A stretch of 64,000 nt of DNA from Cupriavidus taiwanensis (GCF_900250075.1 NZ_LT977070.1:3424749-3488748); one strand, 5' to 3'. Shown: positions 24,044 through 35,878, counted from the first letter of the stretch. Program-made: numbers and translations. Notes: generated by a model from the letters alone, not told the origin.

Positions 24044-26419
24044 ATGGCCACAGCACAACACAAGCCGCCCCACCCTGCCCGCAGTTCGATCTGGACGCGG
24101 CTCATGTTCTGGGCGGTGGGACTGGTTGTCGCCGGTGCCGTCGTGATTGCGCTGCTGCTGGGCTACGCGCTGCTGGTGGCCGCGCCCAACCTGCCTTCGC
24201 TGGACACCATCACCGACTACCGGCCCAAGATTCCGCTGCGGATCTACACCGCGGACAATGTGCTGATCGGTGAATTTGGCGAGGAGCGGCGCAACTTCGT
24301 GCCCATCGCCGAGATTCCGGACGTGATGAAAAAGGCAGTGCTGGCGATCGAGGACGACCGCTTCTACGAGCACGGGGGTGTCGACTTCGTCGGCGTGATG
24401 CGTGCCGGCCTGGCCAACCTGCGCGGCGGGCTGTCGCAGGGCGCCTCGACCATCACCATGCAGGTGGCCCGCAATTTCTTCCTGTCCAGCGAGAAGACCT
24501 ACACCCGCAAGATCTACGAGATGCTGCTCGCGTACAAGATCGAGGCCAACCTGAGCAAGGACCAGATCCTCGAGCTGTACATGAACCAGATCTACCTGGG
24601 CCAGCGCGCCTACGGCTTCGACAGCGCCGCGCGCGTGTACTTCGGCAAGTCGGTGCGCGATGTGACGCCGGCCGAGGCGGCGATGCTGGCCGGGCTGCCG
24701 AAGGCGCCGTCGGCGTACAACCCGGTGGTCAACCCGCGCCGCGCCAAGGTGCGCCAGGAGTACATCCTGCAGCGCATGCGCGACCTGCGCTACATCACGC
24801 CCGAACAGTACGACGAGGCCGCGCAGGCCGAGCTGAAGGTGCGCACCGAAGGCAACGAGTTTTCGACCCACGCCGAATACGTCGCCGAGATCGTGCGCCA
24901 GCTGATGTACGCGCAGTACCGCGAGGAGACCTACACGCGCGGCCTGACGGTCTACACCACGCTGACCAAGACCGACCAGGACGCCGCCTATGAAGCCGTG
25001 CGCACCGGCATCATGAACTACGAGCGCAAGCACGGCTACCGCGGTCCCGAGGCCTTTATCGACCTGCCTTCCGACCCGGCCGAGCGAGAGCAGGCCATCG
25101 ACGATGCGCTGGTCGAGCACCCGGGCAGCGGCGACCTGCGCTCGGCCGTGGTCACCAGCGTGTCGCCCAAGCAGGTCAAGGCGACGCTGCTGTCCGGCGA
25201 AGTCGCGACCATCGAAGGCGCGGCGCTGCGCTTTATCGCGCCGTCGCTGTCGGCCAACGCGCAGCCCAAGATGAAGATGCGCCCGGGCGCGGTGATCCGC
25301 GTGACGCAGGACGAGAAAAACAACTGGTCGGTGACGCAGCTGCCGGAAGTGGCCGCGGCGTTCGTGTCGATCAACCCGCAGGATGGCGAGATCCGCTCGA
25401 TGGTGGGCGGCTTCGATTTCAACCGCAACAAGTTCAACCGCGTGACCCAGGCCTGGCGCCAGCCCGGCTCCAGCTTCAAGCCGTTCATCTACTCGGCGGC
25501 GCTGGAAAAGGGCTTCTCGCCGGCCACGGTGATCAACGACGCGCCGCTGACGATCGGTCCCGATACCGGTGGCCAGGTGTGGGAACCGAAGAACTACGAC
25601 GGCCGCTTCGAGGGCCCGATGACCATGCGCCGCGCGCTGGCCAAGTCCAAGAACCTGGTCTCGGTGCGGATCCTGCGAGCGATCGGCACGCAGTATGCGC
25701 AGGACTACATCACCCGCTTCGGCTTCGAGGCCGACAAGCACCCGGCCTACCTGCCGATGGCGCTGGGCTCGGGTGCGGTGACGCCGCTGCAGATGGCCGG
25801 CGCCTATTCGGTATTTGCCAACGGCGGCTACCGCGTCAACCCTTACCTGATCCAGAAGGTGGTCGATGCGCGCGGCAACGTGATCTCTGAAACCCATCCG
25901 CAACGCGCCGGCACCGACGCCGTGCGCGTGCTCGACGCGCGCACGGCCTTTATCGCGGACACCATGCTGCGCGACGTGGTGCGCTACGGCACCGCCAACA
26001 GCGCCAAGCAGCGCCTGGGCCGCAACGACCTGGCCGGCAAGACCGGCACCACCAACGACGCGGTCGATGCCTGGTTCGCCGGCTACACCCCCAACCTGGT
26101 GGCGATCGCCTGGATGGGCTACGACCAGCCCAAGAGCCTGGGCGTGCGCGAGACCGGCGGCGGCCTGGCGCTGCCGATCTGGGTCGGCTACATGAGCAAG
26201 GCGCTCAAGGGCGTGCCGGAGTCTCCGGAACGGCCAGCGCCCGAAGGCGTGCTGATGGTGGGCGGCGACTGGACCTTCGAAGAGAACGCCGGCGGTGCCG
26301 GCGTGGCCTCGGTGGGCCTGGGCGATCCGTGGCCGGGCAAGCCGGAAGAATCCACCACCCCGTCGGTCGATACCGAGTCCGAGAAACGCAAGATCCTGGA
26401 GATGTTCGGCGGCGCCTGA
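24044..26419 (+). CDS. mrcA: Penicillin-binding protein 1A (bifunctional transglycosylase/transpeptidase)
   Basis: This class A PBP (791 residues) polymerises and cross-links peptidoglycan. A membrane anchor (residues ~21-47) is followed by the GT51 transglycosylase domain with EDDRFYEH (103-110; catalytic Glu) and QGASTITMQVARN. The OB-like linker precedes the transpeptidase with the SxxK motif GSSFK (Ser476), SKN in AKSKNLVS and KTG at 666-668. It is oriented opposite to pilMNOPQ, a common neighbour arrangement, and is also named ponA. The carboxy end is acidic and short. Confidence 0.96.
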   Translation: MATAQHKPPHPARSSIWTRLMFWAVGLVVAGAVVIALLLGYALLVAAPNLPSLDTITDYRPKIPLRIYTADNVLIGEFGEERRNFVPIAEIPDVMKKAVLAIEDDRFYEHGGVDFVGVMRAGLANLRGGLSQGASTITMQVARNFFLSSEKTYTRKIYEMLLAYKIEANLSKDQILELYMNQIYLGQRAYGFDSAARVYFGKSVRDVTPAEAAMLAGLPKAPSAYNPVVNPRRAKVRQEYILQRMRDLRYITPEQYDEAAQAELKVRTEGNEFSTHAEYVAEIVRQLMYAQYREETYTRGLTVYTTLTKTDQDAAYEAVRTGIMNYERKHGYRGPEAFIDLPSDPAEREQAIDDALVEHPGSGDLRSAVVTSVSPKQVKATLLSGEVATIEGAALRFIAPSLSANAQPKMKMRPGAVIRVTQDEKNNWSVTQLPEVAAAFVSINPQDGEIRSMVGGFDFNRNKFNRVTQAWRQPGSSFKPFIYSAALEKGFSPATVINDAPLTIGPDTGGQVWEPKNYDGRFEGPMTMRRALAKSKNLVSVRILRAIGTQYAQDYITRFGFEADKHPAYLPMALGSGAVTPLQMAGAYSVFANGGYRVNPYLIQKVVDARGNVISETHPQRAGTDAVRVLDARTAFIADTMLRDVVRYGTANSAKQRLGRNDLAGKTGTTNDAVDAWFAGYTPNLVAIAWMGYDQPKSLGVRETGGGLALPIWVGYMSKALKGVPESPERPAPEGVLMVGGDWTFEENAGGAGVASVGLGDPWPGKPEESTTPSVDTESEKRKILEMFGGA

Positions 26420-26440
26420 GCGCGCTCGCCAGACAGCAGA

Positions 26441-26471
26441 AAGCCGGCCGCGAGGCCGGCTTTTCTTTTTT
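26441..26471 (+). terminator. Intrinsic terminator after the PBP1A gene
   Basis: AAGCCGGCC and GGCCGGCTT form a 9-bp stem around GCGA, followed by TTCTTTTTT. It lies between the convergent PBP1A gene and cyaY. Confidence 0.85.
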
Positions 26472-26503
26472 GCGCTCCGGGGTCCGCCCCGGAGATGCCG
26501 GGG

Positions 26504-26839
26504 TCAGTGCAGGCTGAGACTGGCGCCCGCCTGCTCGCTGACGTAGCCCGACAGCGCCGCGTACAGTTCGCCGCCGTTGCGGGTATCGACCCAGCGCTCG
26601 CCCTCGCGGCGGAAGTGGAAGCCGCCCGCGCGCGCGGCCACCCACAGTTCCTGCATCGGCGCCTGGCTGTTGATGATGATCTTGGAACCGTTCTCGAATT
26701 CCAGCTCCATCACGTTGCCGGTGCGGCTGATTTCAATGTCAGCGTCGGCCGCGTCGGCGGCCGCCTCGACCGCGGCTTCGATGCGGTCCAGCTCGCGCGT
26801 GGCCAGGGCCAGGAACTCGCTTTCGCTCAAGGGGGGCAT
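26504..26839 (-). CDS. cyaY: Iron-sulfur cluster assembly protein CyaY (frataxin)
   Basis: CyaY (111 residues) is the bacterial frataxin, an iron-binding regulator of Fe-S cluster assembly by IscS. The acidic first helix (ESEFLALATRELDRIEAAVEAA), the strand GNVMELEFENGSKIIINSQAP and the WVAARAGGFHFRR segment are diagnostic. ATG 26839 gives the family-typical start and length. It is divergent from lptM-lysA, which is the common order in these bacteria. Confidence 0.95.
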   Translation of the reverse strand: MPPLSESEFLALATRELDRIEAAVEAAADAADADIEISRTGNVMELEFENGSKIIINSQAPMQELWVAARAGGFHFRREGERWVDTRNGGELYAALSGYVSEQAGASLSLH

Positions 26840-26984
26840 GCTAAACTCCGAGACCGCCGTTGCCGCCGCTGCCCGGACCGGGCGTACGTGGCGCGAACGG
26901 CTTTTTTTGTTAAGAATCCTCAGGATGACCGGCCATCGCGCCGGGTCATCCAACGCCTTGCCAACAAGCCAAAAGGACGACCCG

Positions 26985-27206
26985 ATGCTGCGTCGTGTTG
27001 CGATTGTATCGGCGTTTGCCGCCGCCCTTGCGATGCCCCTGCTGGGCGGATGCGGTATCCGCGGGCCGCTGACCCTGCCCAAGGTGCCGCCAGAGCCGGC
27101 CCCGCCGACCGTGCCGGACCCGGGCCTGGGCCGTGCCGATGCCGTGCCGCCTGCAGCGACCACGCCGGCACCGGCATCGTCCCCCGCCGCCCCCACCACC
27201 CGATAA
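26985..27206 (+). CDS. lptM: LPS translocon maturation chaperone LptM (small lipoprotein)
   Basis: This 73-residue lipoprotein matches the LptM (formerly YifL) family, which assists disulfide maturation of the outer-membrane LptD translocon. The signal peptide ends in the lipobox LGGC (Cys23) directly followed by GIRGPLTLP, the family's core motif; the rest is a Pro/Ala tail. AAGGA lies upstream at good distance. It is 2 bp before lysA, so the genes are cotranscribed. Confidence 0.88.
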   Translation: MLRRVAIVSAFAAALAMPLLGGCGIRGPLTLPKVPPEPAPPTVPDPGLGRADAVPPAATTPAPASSPAAPTTR

Positions 27207-27208
27207 CC

Positions 27209-28468
<1,260 letters not shown>

Positions 28469-28494
28469 TTCCCGCCGGCCCGGCCCGCCGCTGC

Positions 28495-29178
28495 TTATGC
28501 GGCGGGCTGGCGCGTCCCCGCGGCCGGCTTGCGCAGCCGCCACCACAGCCGCATCCCCAGCAGCACCAACACCACCGCGGCATAGATCGACACCTCGCCG
28601 AAGTCGTTCTTGCCCGCCTTGTGCCACCAGTAGTGCAGGATCGCCAGCACGGCAATGGCATAGACCAGCCGGTGCAGCGCCTGCCAGCGCTTGCCGCCGA
28701 GGCGGCGCACCATGCCGTTGGTCGAGGTCAGCGCCAGCGGCACCATCAGCATGAAGGCGGTAAAGCCGACCGTGATGAAGGGCCGCTTGTACACGTCCTT
28801 GATCATGTAGGCCAGATCGAAGCCGCGGTCGACCCCGATCCATAGCAGGAAGTGCTGCAGGCCATAGAAAAACGCGAACAAACCCAGCATCCGCCGCATC
28901 CGGATCAGCCAGTTCCAGCCGGTCAGGCGGCGCAGCGGCGTGATCGCAAGCGTCAGGCACAGCATCACCAGGGTCCAGGTGCCGGTCGAACGCGTGACGA
29001 ATTCGAGCGGGTTGGCGCCGTACTGTTCGGTCGCGCCCAGGTACAGCAGCCGCACGAACGGCAGCAGCGCCAGCAGCCACAGCACGAGCTTGAGCGCGCG
29101 CACCCGCTGCGGCGACAGCGTTGCCAGGCCTGCCGGCTTGCGCACGGCGGCCGCGGCGGTGGGGGAAGAGGTTGCCAT
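28495..29178 (-). CDS. msrQ: MsrQ, heme-binding membrane subunit of methionine sulfoxide reductase
   Basis: MsrQ (227 residues) carries electrons across the inner membrane to periplasmic MsrP. It has about six hydrophobic segments and the heme-ligand histidines in YGLQHFLLW and ALHRLVYAIAVLAILHYWW, typical of the ferric-reductase-like domain. The ATG at 29178 is 14 bp after the msrP stop and follows a GGCGAG-type site. Partner of the upstream gene. Confidence 0.94.
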   Translation of the reverse strand: MATSSPTAAAAVRKPAGLATLSPQRVRALKLVLWLLALLPFVRLLYLGATEQYGANPLEFVTRSTGTWTLVMLCLTLAITPLRRLTGWNWLIRMRRMLGLFAFFYGLQHFLLWIGVDRGFDLAYMIKDVYKRPFITVGFTAFMLMVPLALTSTNGMVRRLGGKRWQALHRLVYAIAVLAILHYWWHKAGKNDFGEVSIYAAVVLVLLGMRLWWRLRKPAAGTRQPAA

Positions 29179-29192
29179 GCGCTCGCCTTGCT

Positions 29193-30194
<1,002 letters not shown>

Positions 30195-30366
30195 GGTTTT
30201 CCTCGATTGCCTGGTCGTGCCGGCGCCGGCGGCGCCGCGTGCTTGCAGGATTGGACTCCGGGCTTGGTCGTGGAGTGCGGGCCAGTCCTGACAGTTTTTT
30301 GTGATGGCGTCGAATTGACGCAAACCTGGTGCGCCGGCCATGTGCCGCAAGCGCGGTGCCGGTGCG

Positions 30367-31230
30367 TTATCCGCCCTGGTATTGCTGGTACACCACTTGC
30401 GCCAGGGTCAGCAACCGGGCGCGTTCCAGCGGCCCCGCCAGCGCAAAGCCCAGGTCGCGGTCGATCCAGTAGAACGCCATCATCGGGTCGCGGCCCGGCG
30501 TTCGCCGCCGCGCGCCCTCGCCTGTCATGCGCTCGACGCGGAAGCCGGTATCGGGCGTCCCCTGCGCCATGCGCCGCAGCTGCAGCGACAGGCGCGTGCC
30601 GTCGTCGGCTTCATACATCAGGATCGCCGACGGGCCGCCCTCGGCCACGCCCAGCCGGCCGCCGATCAGGTGGAAGCCCTGCGCGCGCAGGTCGGGCACC
30701 TGCAGCGCCGTGCCCAGGCGGCGGGACAGCCAGGCGACCAGGTGGGCCTCTTCGGTCGCGGCGACTTCCACGGGGTGGCGCATCTCCGGGGCGTAGACCG
30801 CGTGCGTGGCGAGCGCCTCGCGCGCAAAGCGCTCGCCCGGTGCCAGCACCAGCGTGCTGCCGCCAAGGCGGTCGTGCGCCAGCCAGCCCAGCGTACCGCC
30901 GACGGCCAGCAGCGCGACCGATGCGCATGTGGCCGCCACGGCCATGGTCCAGCGCGGCCAGGGACGGGCGCCATCGCGCCGGGCGTCGCGGACGCGGGTG
31001 CGCCCCTGGTCGCCGTGCAGACCCGGCGGCAAGGCCGCCAGGGGCACCGGTTCGTTGAGTACCGGGTCGAGCGCGCGGTGCAGCGCCTCGGCCTGCCGGC
31101 GCCAGGCGGCAACCTGTGCCGCCGCGTCCGGGTGCTGCGCCAGGTAGGCCTCGACGGCTGCGCGGCGCGCGCCGGCGAGCTGGCCATCGGCATAGGCGTG
31201 GAGATCGGCTTCGTGGATGCCCGCCATCAT
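30367..31230 (-). CDS. Anti-sigma factor (membrane-anchored)
   Basis: This 287-residue protein has the layout of anti-ECF factors: a cytoplasmic amino part ([18 protein letters not shown] and [13 protein letters not shown]), one membrane helix ([22 protein letters not shown], ~residue 100-120) and a periplasmic sensor domain. The classical zinc-binding H-x3-C-x2-C motif is absent, so it belongs to the zinc-free type. Its first ATG overlaps the stop of the sigma gene (ATGA), the usual sign of a cognate pair. Signal unknown. Confidence 0.85.
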   Translation of the reverse strand: MMAGIHEADLHAYADGQLAGARRAAVEAYLAQHPDAAAQVAAWRRQAEALHRALDPVLNEPVPLAALPPGLHGDQGRTRVRDARRDGARPWPRWTMAVAATCASVALLAVGGTLGWLAHDRLGGSTLVLAPGERFAREALATHAVYAPEMRHPVEVAATEEAHLVAWLSRRLGTALQVPDLRAQGFHLIGGRLGVAEGGPSAILMYEADDGTRLSLQLRRMAQGTPDTGFRVERMTGEGARRRTPGRDPMMAFYWIDRDLGFALAGPLERARLLTLAQVVYQQYQGG

Positions 31231-31766
31231 TTCACCCGTTGCAGCGCATTGGCCGCCGTGGGGGTTCGGGCCGGCGCCGCGCCGTCGAGCAGCCGTCGCA
31301 TCTGTTCGCGTGCCCGCGCCAGCCGCGACATCACCGTGCCTGGCGGGATGTCGAGCACGCGCGCGGCCTCGGCGTAGGTCAATTGTTCCAGGCTGACCAG
31401 CAGCAGCACCGCGCGCTGCGGCTCGGGCAGCTGCGCCAGCGCCTGCGACAGGTCGCGGCGCAGGCCCGGGTCTTCGGCGGGGCCGCTGACCTCGGGCAGG
31501 GTATCGGTGGCCACCACCAGGTCCTTGCGGCGCAACGCGTTCAGGCGCAGCCGGTGCATCAGCGTCAGCAGCCATGGCAGCAGGCCATCGGCGCCGTCGC
31601 CCCACCACGCGCCGGGGCGCAGGCGGAAGCGCCAGCGGTAGCGCAGCGCGCGCTCGAGCGTGTCCTGCACCAGGTCGTCGGCCAGCGCCGCGTCGCCGGT
31701 GAGGCCGCGCGCATGGCGCCGCAGCCGCGGCGCCAGCGCAACGAGCTGGCCGTCAAACCCTTCCAT
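31227..31766 (-). CDS. ECF-type RNA polymerase sigma factor
   Basis: This 179-residue sigma factor has only regions 2 and 4. Region 2 is visible in LVQDTLERALRY (residues ~30-45), region 4 in PEPQRAVLLLVSLEQLTYAEAARVLDIPPGTVMSRLARAREQ as a helix-turn-helix. It directs transcription of a stress or envelope regulon that probably includes its own cluster. It lies 50 bp after the lipoprotein gene and overlaps the anti-sigma gene. Confidence 0.92.
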   Translation of the reverse strand: MEGFDGQLVALAPRLRRHARGLTGDAALADDLVQDTLERALRYRWRFRLRPGAWWGDGADGLLPWLLTLMHRLRLNALRRKDLVVATDTLPEVSGPAEDPGLRRDLSQALAQLPEPQRAVLLLVSLEQLTYAEAARVLDIPPGTVMSRLARAREQMRRLLDGAAPARTPTAANALQRVK

Positions 31767-31817
31767 ACCGGGGTGGCTGTGGTGGTTGTGGTGGCACTGG
31801 GGGTGGCTGCCGCCGCG

Positions 31818-32255
31818 TCAGGGCTTGGCCACGTGCCAGACGTTGTTGACGTTGTCGCCGGTGCGGTCGCCCGGCTTGGCATCCTTGGCGAAGCGGTACA
31901 GCGGCAGGCCGCGGTAGGCCCACTGCTTGCTGCCATCATCCCGCGTGATGATGGTGTACTGGCCCGAACCGCTGGTGCCCGGAGCCGCCATCAGCGGCGG
32001 CCAGTTGGTGGCGCAGGGGCCGTTACAGGCGCTCTTGCCGCTGCCGGCGGTATCGCGGTCAAAGGTGTACAGCGTCAGGCCCTGCGGATCGGTCAGCACG
32101 CCATCGGTCACCTTCACCGTGGGCGGCAGATTGCCGGCGCTGCCGCCGCCCATGCCCATGCCGGCACAACCGGCGAGCAGAACGGCCGCGCAGCCGAGCG
32201 CGAGCGCGCCGGGACGAACCAGGGATGCAGCAGCGTTACGACGCAGACTTGCCAT
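31818..32255 (-). CDS. Lipoprotein with two 'secreted repeat' domains
   Basis: This 145-residue predicted lipoprotein (lipobox LLAGC) contains two copies of the short 'secreted repeat of unknown function' (Lipoprotein_15 type): DPQGLTLYTFDRD...GPCATNWPPL and AYRGLPLYRFAKD...NVWHVA. Two cysteines in SACNGPC may form a disulfide. ATG 32255 has GGAG upstream, whereas the ATG at 32270 has no site. First gene of the lipoprotein/sigma/anti-sigma cluster. Molecular function is not known. Confidence 0.85.
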   Translation of the reverse strand: MASLRRNAAASLVRPGALALGCAAVLLAGCAGMGMGGGSAGNLPPTVKVTDGVLTDPQGLTLYTFDRDTAGSGKSACNGPCATNWPPLMAAPGTSGSGQYTIITRDDGSKQWAYRGLPLYRFAKDAKPGDRTGDNVNNVWHVAKP

Positions 32256-32302
32256 GATCTTGTTCTCCATGCAATTCGGTGCCGCCAGCCGGCACCGTCC
32301 CT

Positions 32303-32335
32303 CCAGTAAACACTGGATGTGATCTCTTTATTCCC
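32303..32335 (-). promoter_or_regulatory. Candidate ECF-type promoter of the lipoprotein/sigma cluster
   Basis: On the minus strand GGGAATAA (32328-32335) resembles the GGAA(C/T) -35 elements used by ECF sigma factors and is followed about 17 bp later by GTTT inside the inverted repeat CCAGT-AAAC-ACTGG (32303-32316). An autoregulatory promoter is plausible, but the exact -10 is uncertain. Confidence 0.35.
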
Positions 32336-32364
32336 GCAGCGGCCAAAAAAATTGAAAAAAGTCG

Positions 32365-32393
32365 AAAAAAAACCTGCCCGAAGGCAGGTCTTT
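32365..32393 (-). terminator. Strong intrinsic terminator after ccsB (UUCG loop)
   Basis: On the minus strand ACCTGCC-TTCG-GGCAGGT forms a 7-bp stem capped by the very stable UUCG tetraloop and runs directly into eight T residues. Confidence 0.9.
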
Positions 32394-32413
32394 TGCATTG
32401 CAGCATGCGCGTG

Positions 32414-33613
32414 TCACAGTTCGCCGTAGCTGTGCAGCCCCGACAGGAACATGTTGACGCCGAGAAAGGCAAAGGTCGTCACCAGCAGGCCGACCAGCGC
32501 CCACCAGGCCGCCACCGTGCCGCGCAGCCCCTTCATCAGCCGCATATGCAGCCAGGCCGCGTAGTTCAGCCAGACGATCAGCGCCCAGGTTTCCTTCGGG
32601 TCCCAGCTCCAGTAGCCGCCCCAGGCTTCGGCCGCCCACAGCGCACCGAGGATGGTGGCGATGGTGAAGAAGGCAAAGCCGACCGCGATCGCCTTGTACA
32701 TCACGTCGTCGAGCAGCTCCAGCGACGGCAGGCGCTCGGCCAGGACGCCGCGCTGCTTGAGCAGGTAGGCCACCGCGACCATCGCTGCCAGCGCAAAGGT
32801 GCCGTAGCCGATAAAGTTGGCCGGCACATGGATCTTCATCCACCAGCTTTGCAGCGCCGGCACCAGCGGCTGGATCTCCTGCGCATTGCGGCTGACCGTG
32901 TACCACAGCAGGAAGCCCACCGCGGCCGACACCACCAGCATCACGAACGGGCCCAGCGCGCGCGTGGCGTAGCGGCCTTCGTAGTACAGGTAGAACAGCG
33001 AGGTGATCAGCGTGAACAGCACGAAGACTTCGTACAAGTTCGAGATCGGAATGTGGCCGATGTCGGCGCCGAGCAGGTAGGACTCGTACCAGCGCACCAG
33101 CATGCCGACAAAGCCGAGTACCACTGCCGCCCAGCACAGCTTGCTGCCGAGGCTGTAGCCGGTGCCCGAGCGCGTGGCCAGCCCGACCCAGTAGAACAGC
33201 GTCGACAGGAACACCAGCGCGCTCATCCACAGGATGGCCGACTGGCTCGACAGGAAGTACTTGAGGAAGAAGGCCTGGTCGGCGCGCGCGAGCTGGCCCT
33301 GGTAGAGCTGGATCGCGAACAGCGACAGCACCGCCAGCGCTAACATCAGCGGGCGCACCGGCTTCCAGTGCCAGCCGAGCAGCGCGAAGGTGGGCACGGC
33401 GCCGATCAGCACGGCCTTGTCGTAGCCGTCCATCCATTGCCCGTATTGCGCCAGCGCCACGCCGGCACCGGCGGCCAGCGCCAGCGCGAACAGCCAGTCC
33501 ACCCAGCTCAGGCGGCGCAGGAAGGAAGGTTCGAGGTAGGCCTCGTCGGCGCCCGTGTCGGCGCCCGGGGTGCCGCGCATGGCGGGACCGGCCTGGTTCA
33601 CATTAGAGGACAT
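32414..33613 (-). CDS. ccsB: System II cytochrome c biogenesis protein CcsB (CcsA/ResC family)
   Basis: This 399-residue polytopic protein forms with ResB the heme exporter and cytochrome c synthetase. The tryptophan-rich heme-binding WWD-type motif is clear in GGYWSWDPKETWAL, with conserved His residues in neighbouring loops and about eight membrane spans. It begins 16 bp after resB. Naming varies (ccsA, resC, ccsB). Confidence 0.93.
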   Translation of the reverse strand: MSSNVNQAGPAMRGTPGADTGADEAYLEPSFLRRLSWVDWLFALALAAGAGVALAQYGQWMDGYDKAVLIGAVPTFALLGWHWKPVRPLMLALAVLSLFAIQLYQGQLARADQAFFLKYFLSSQSAILWMSALVFLSTLFYWVGLATRSGTGYSLGSKLCWAAVVLGFVGMLVRWYESYLLGADIGHIPISNLYEVFVLFTLITSLFYLYYEGRYATRALGPFVMLVVSAAVGFLLWYTVSRNAQEIQPLVPALQSWWMKIHVPANFIGYGTFALAAMVAVAYLLKQRGVLAERLPSLELLDDVMYKAIAVGFAFFTIATILGALWAAEAWGGYWSWDPKETWALIVWLNYAAWLHMRLMKGLRGTVAAWWALVGLLVTTFAFLGVNMFLSGLHSYGEL

Positions 33614-33629
33614 AGCGTACCTGCTCGAT

Positions 33630-35837
33630 TCAGTGGGGAGTGCCGGCGGGCTCGTGGGCGGCGCTGCGGCCGCCTGCGGCGCGGCCGATGTCGTCGCGCA
33701 GTGCCGTGAATTCCTTTTCGAAATCCATGGTGCGGCGCTGGGTCGACATCGCCATCAGCACATGGCTGCCGGCATCGCCGTCGCCGGTGTGGCCCGTAGC
33801 CGACGGGTCGGCGGGCTTGTCTTTCACCCAGACCCAGACCCGGCGCTCGCGGATGTAGAACATCGCGAACACGCCCAGCACCAGCAGCAGACAGCCAAGA
33901 TACACGATGTTCTTGCCCGGCGCACGGGTCAGCTGGAACACGCTGGCCTTGATTTCCTGGAAGTCGTCGAGCTGCAGGAACACCGGTGCGCCGTAGAAAA
34001 AACTATCCGACAGCGCATTGATGGCCTGCTGCAGGAAGGCGCCGCTCTGGGCACTGTTGGCCACCACCGGCAGCCGGTCCTGCGCGCGCGCGAGCTGCCA
34101 CAGCTCCCACATCGAGCCGTTCAGGATCTTCAGCAGCACGTCGGCCGCCTTCTGCTGTTCGGCCGGCGGCACCGATTTTTCCAGAAAGGCGGCGATGGCG
34201 GTGAAGCCGCCCGGCGGTGAGTCCGGCGTGGGGCGCGTCGCCCCCGCGAACAGGTCGAGCGCGCGCAGCGCGCTTTCGGCCAGCTGCCGGCGCAGCTCGG
34301 CCTTGTCGTCGCCGGGCATCGATGCCAGCGCAAAGCGGCGCGCGGCCTCGCCGCGCAGCGCGCGGTCCTGCAGCGCGGCACGCAGGCGCATCCAGTCGGC
34401 CACGCTGCCCTGGTCGTCGGCGGGAATGCGCAGGTAGCGGAACTGCTCGCTGGGCGACTCGCGCATGCCGGCCAGGAACACCGACTGGCCGTCCATCTGC
34501 ACCGGCACCATGTAGTTGTTGTACTCGCGCGCCTGCCCGGTCCGGTCGCGCAGCTTGTACTGCACCGACGGGCCGACATTGCGCAGGGTCTTGGCGCGGT
34601 CGGTGCTGGCCGCGGCGCCGAGATGCTTGTCCAGCGTTTCGTTGAAGGACTTGCGCGCCACGCCGCGCGCGTCGGGCTTGCCCGAGGCGTCGGTGACGTT
34701 CTCGATATTCATCAGCCGGAAGTCGCTGAACTCCACCGTCAGTCCGTCGCTGTCCGCGCTGGTGCCGGTGGCGGCCAGCGGCTTGTTGCCGCCCACCGCG
34801 CCGTCGATGGTGAAGGTGGCATGACCGCTGCCCTGCATCGGGTAGCCGACGAACTTCAGGCGCGAACCGCCGTCCTCGAAACTGGACTGGTAGATGGCGA
34901 TGCCGTCGACGATCAGCGGCTCGTTCACCTTGATGGTGGCCTCGGTGCGCTTGCCGGTGGCGCGATCGGTCACGATCACGTCCGAGGCAAACAGCTTGGG
35001 CATGCCGGTCTCGTAGAAGTCGACCTTGAACTTCTTGAGCGTGATCGCGAACGGCAGGTCCTGCACCAGCGCTCCATCGGCAATATTGAGAATCGCCGTG
35101 GAGACGGTCGAGCCCTCGGGCACGTAGGCGTTGCCGCGGAAGCCCGGGTTGTTCACCGACAGCCGGTGCTGCGGCGGGATCTCGCTGATCACCGCGTTGC
35201 CGCGGATCGGGGTCTTGTCGCCCAGCCACATCTGCGCGCGGATCAGCAGGTCGCCGTCGAGCAGGCCGCCGATGCAGATCACCACGATGGCGGTGTGCGC
35301 CAGGATATAGCCGACCTTGTTGGCGGCGCCGGCCTTGGCCGCCAGCAGCGTGGCGCCGTCATGCTCGACCGCCTTGACGCGGTAGCCGCGGTTGCGCAGC
35401 AACGCCGTGAGCCGGCCGACGGCCTCGGTGCGCGGACGGGCGCCGTCGAACTCGCCGCGATGATGGAAGGCGCGCAGGCTGCGCTCGCGCACATGGTCCT
35501 TCCACGAGCGCATGTCGGCGATCATCCTGGGCGCGTTGCGCACCAGGCACAGGCTGGTGGACACCACCAGGAAGGCCAGGATCAGCAGGAACCACCACGA
35601 CCCGTAAACCTTCTGCAGCGACAGCGTGTGGAACACCTCGGCCCAGAACGGGCCGAACTGGTTGACGTAGTTGGGATACGGCTCGTTCTGCTTGAGCACG
35701 GTGCCGATCACGCTGGCGATGGAGATCACCGTCAACAGCGCGATCGCAAAGCGCATCGAGGACAACAATTCGACCGCGTCGCGCAGCACGCGGTGAGGGG
35801 TCTTCAGGTGCAGCCCTGAAGTGGAAGCGGTCGACAT
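33630..35837 (-). CDS. resB: System II cytochrome c biogenesis protein ResB (Ccs1)
   Basis: ResB (735 residues) is the large partner of CcsB in attaching heme to apocytochrome c in the periplasm. Two amino-terminal helices (RFAIALLTVISIASVIGTVL, WFLLILAFLVVSTSLCLV), a third near residue 185, a large periplasmic domain and a final helix (IVYLGCLLLVLGVFAMFYI) give the four-span topology. The short cytoplasmic tail after the last helix is normal. Cotranscribed with cytochrome c4 upstream or its own start is possible because a terminator-like hairpin precedes it. Confidence 0.94.
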   Translation of the reverse strand: MSTASTSGLHLKTPHRVLRDAVELLSSMRFAIALLTVISIASVIGTVLKQNEPYPNYVNQFGPFWAEVFHTLSLQKVYGSWWFLLILAFLVVSTSLCLVRNAPRMIADMRSWKDHVRERSLRAFHHRGEFDGARPRTEAVGRLTALLRNRGYRVKAVEHDGATLLAAKAGAANKVGYILAHTAIVVICIGGLLDGDLLIRAQMWLGDKTPIRGNAVISEIPPQHRLSVNNPGFRGNAYVPEGSTVSTAILNIADGALVQDLPFAITLKKFKVDFYETGMPKLFASDVIVTDRATGKRTEATIKVNEPLIVDGIAIYQSSFEDGGSRLKFVGYPMQGSGHATFTIDGAVGGNKPLAATGTSADSDGLTVEFSDFRLMNIENVTDASGKPDARGVARKSFNETLDKHLGAAASTDRAKTLRNVGPSVQYKLRDRTGQAREYNNYMVPVQMDGQSVFLAGMRESPSEQFRYLRIPADDQGSVADWMRLRAALQDRALRGEAARRFALASMPGDDKAELRRQLAESALRALDLFAGATRPTPDSPPGGFTAIAAFLEKSVPPAEQQKAADVLLKILNGSMWELWQLARAQDRLPVVANSAQSGAFLQQAINALSDSFFYGAPVFLQLDDFQEIKASVFQLTRAPGKNIVYLGCLLLVLGVFAMFYIRERRVWVWVKDKPADPSATGHTGDGDAGSHVLMAMSTQRRTMDFEKEFTALRDDIGRAAGGRSAAHEPAGTPH

Positions 35838-35878
35838 GTGCAGTGAAACCTAAAACAGCGTACGGCCTGGAAATGAAT

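Noticed and set aside
24029..25903. A 624-codon minus-strand frame
   Set aside because: Antisense to the PBP1A gene, whose catalytic motifs are all intact on the plus strand.
30281..30320. Hairpin GCGTC/GACGC near TTTTTT before msrP
   Set aside because: The T-run lies on the wrong side of the stem for the minus-strand transcript and the stem is only 5 bp.
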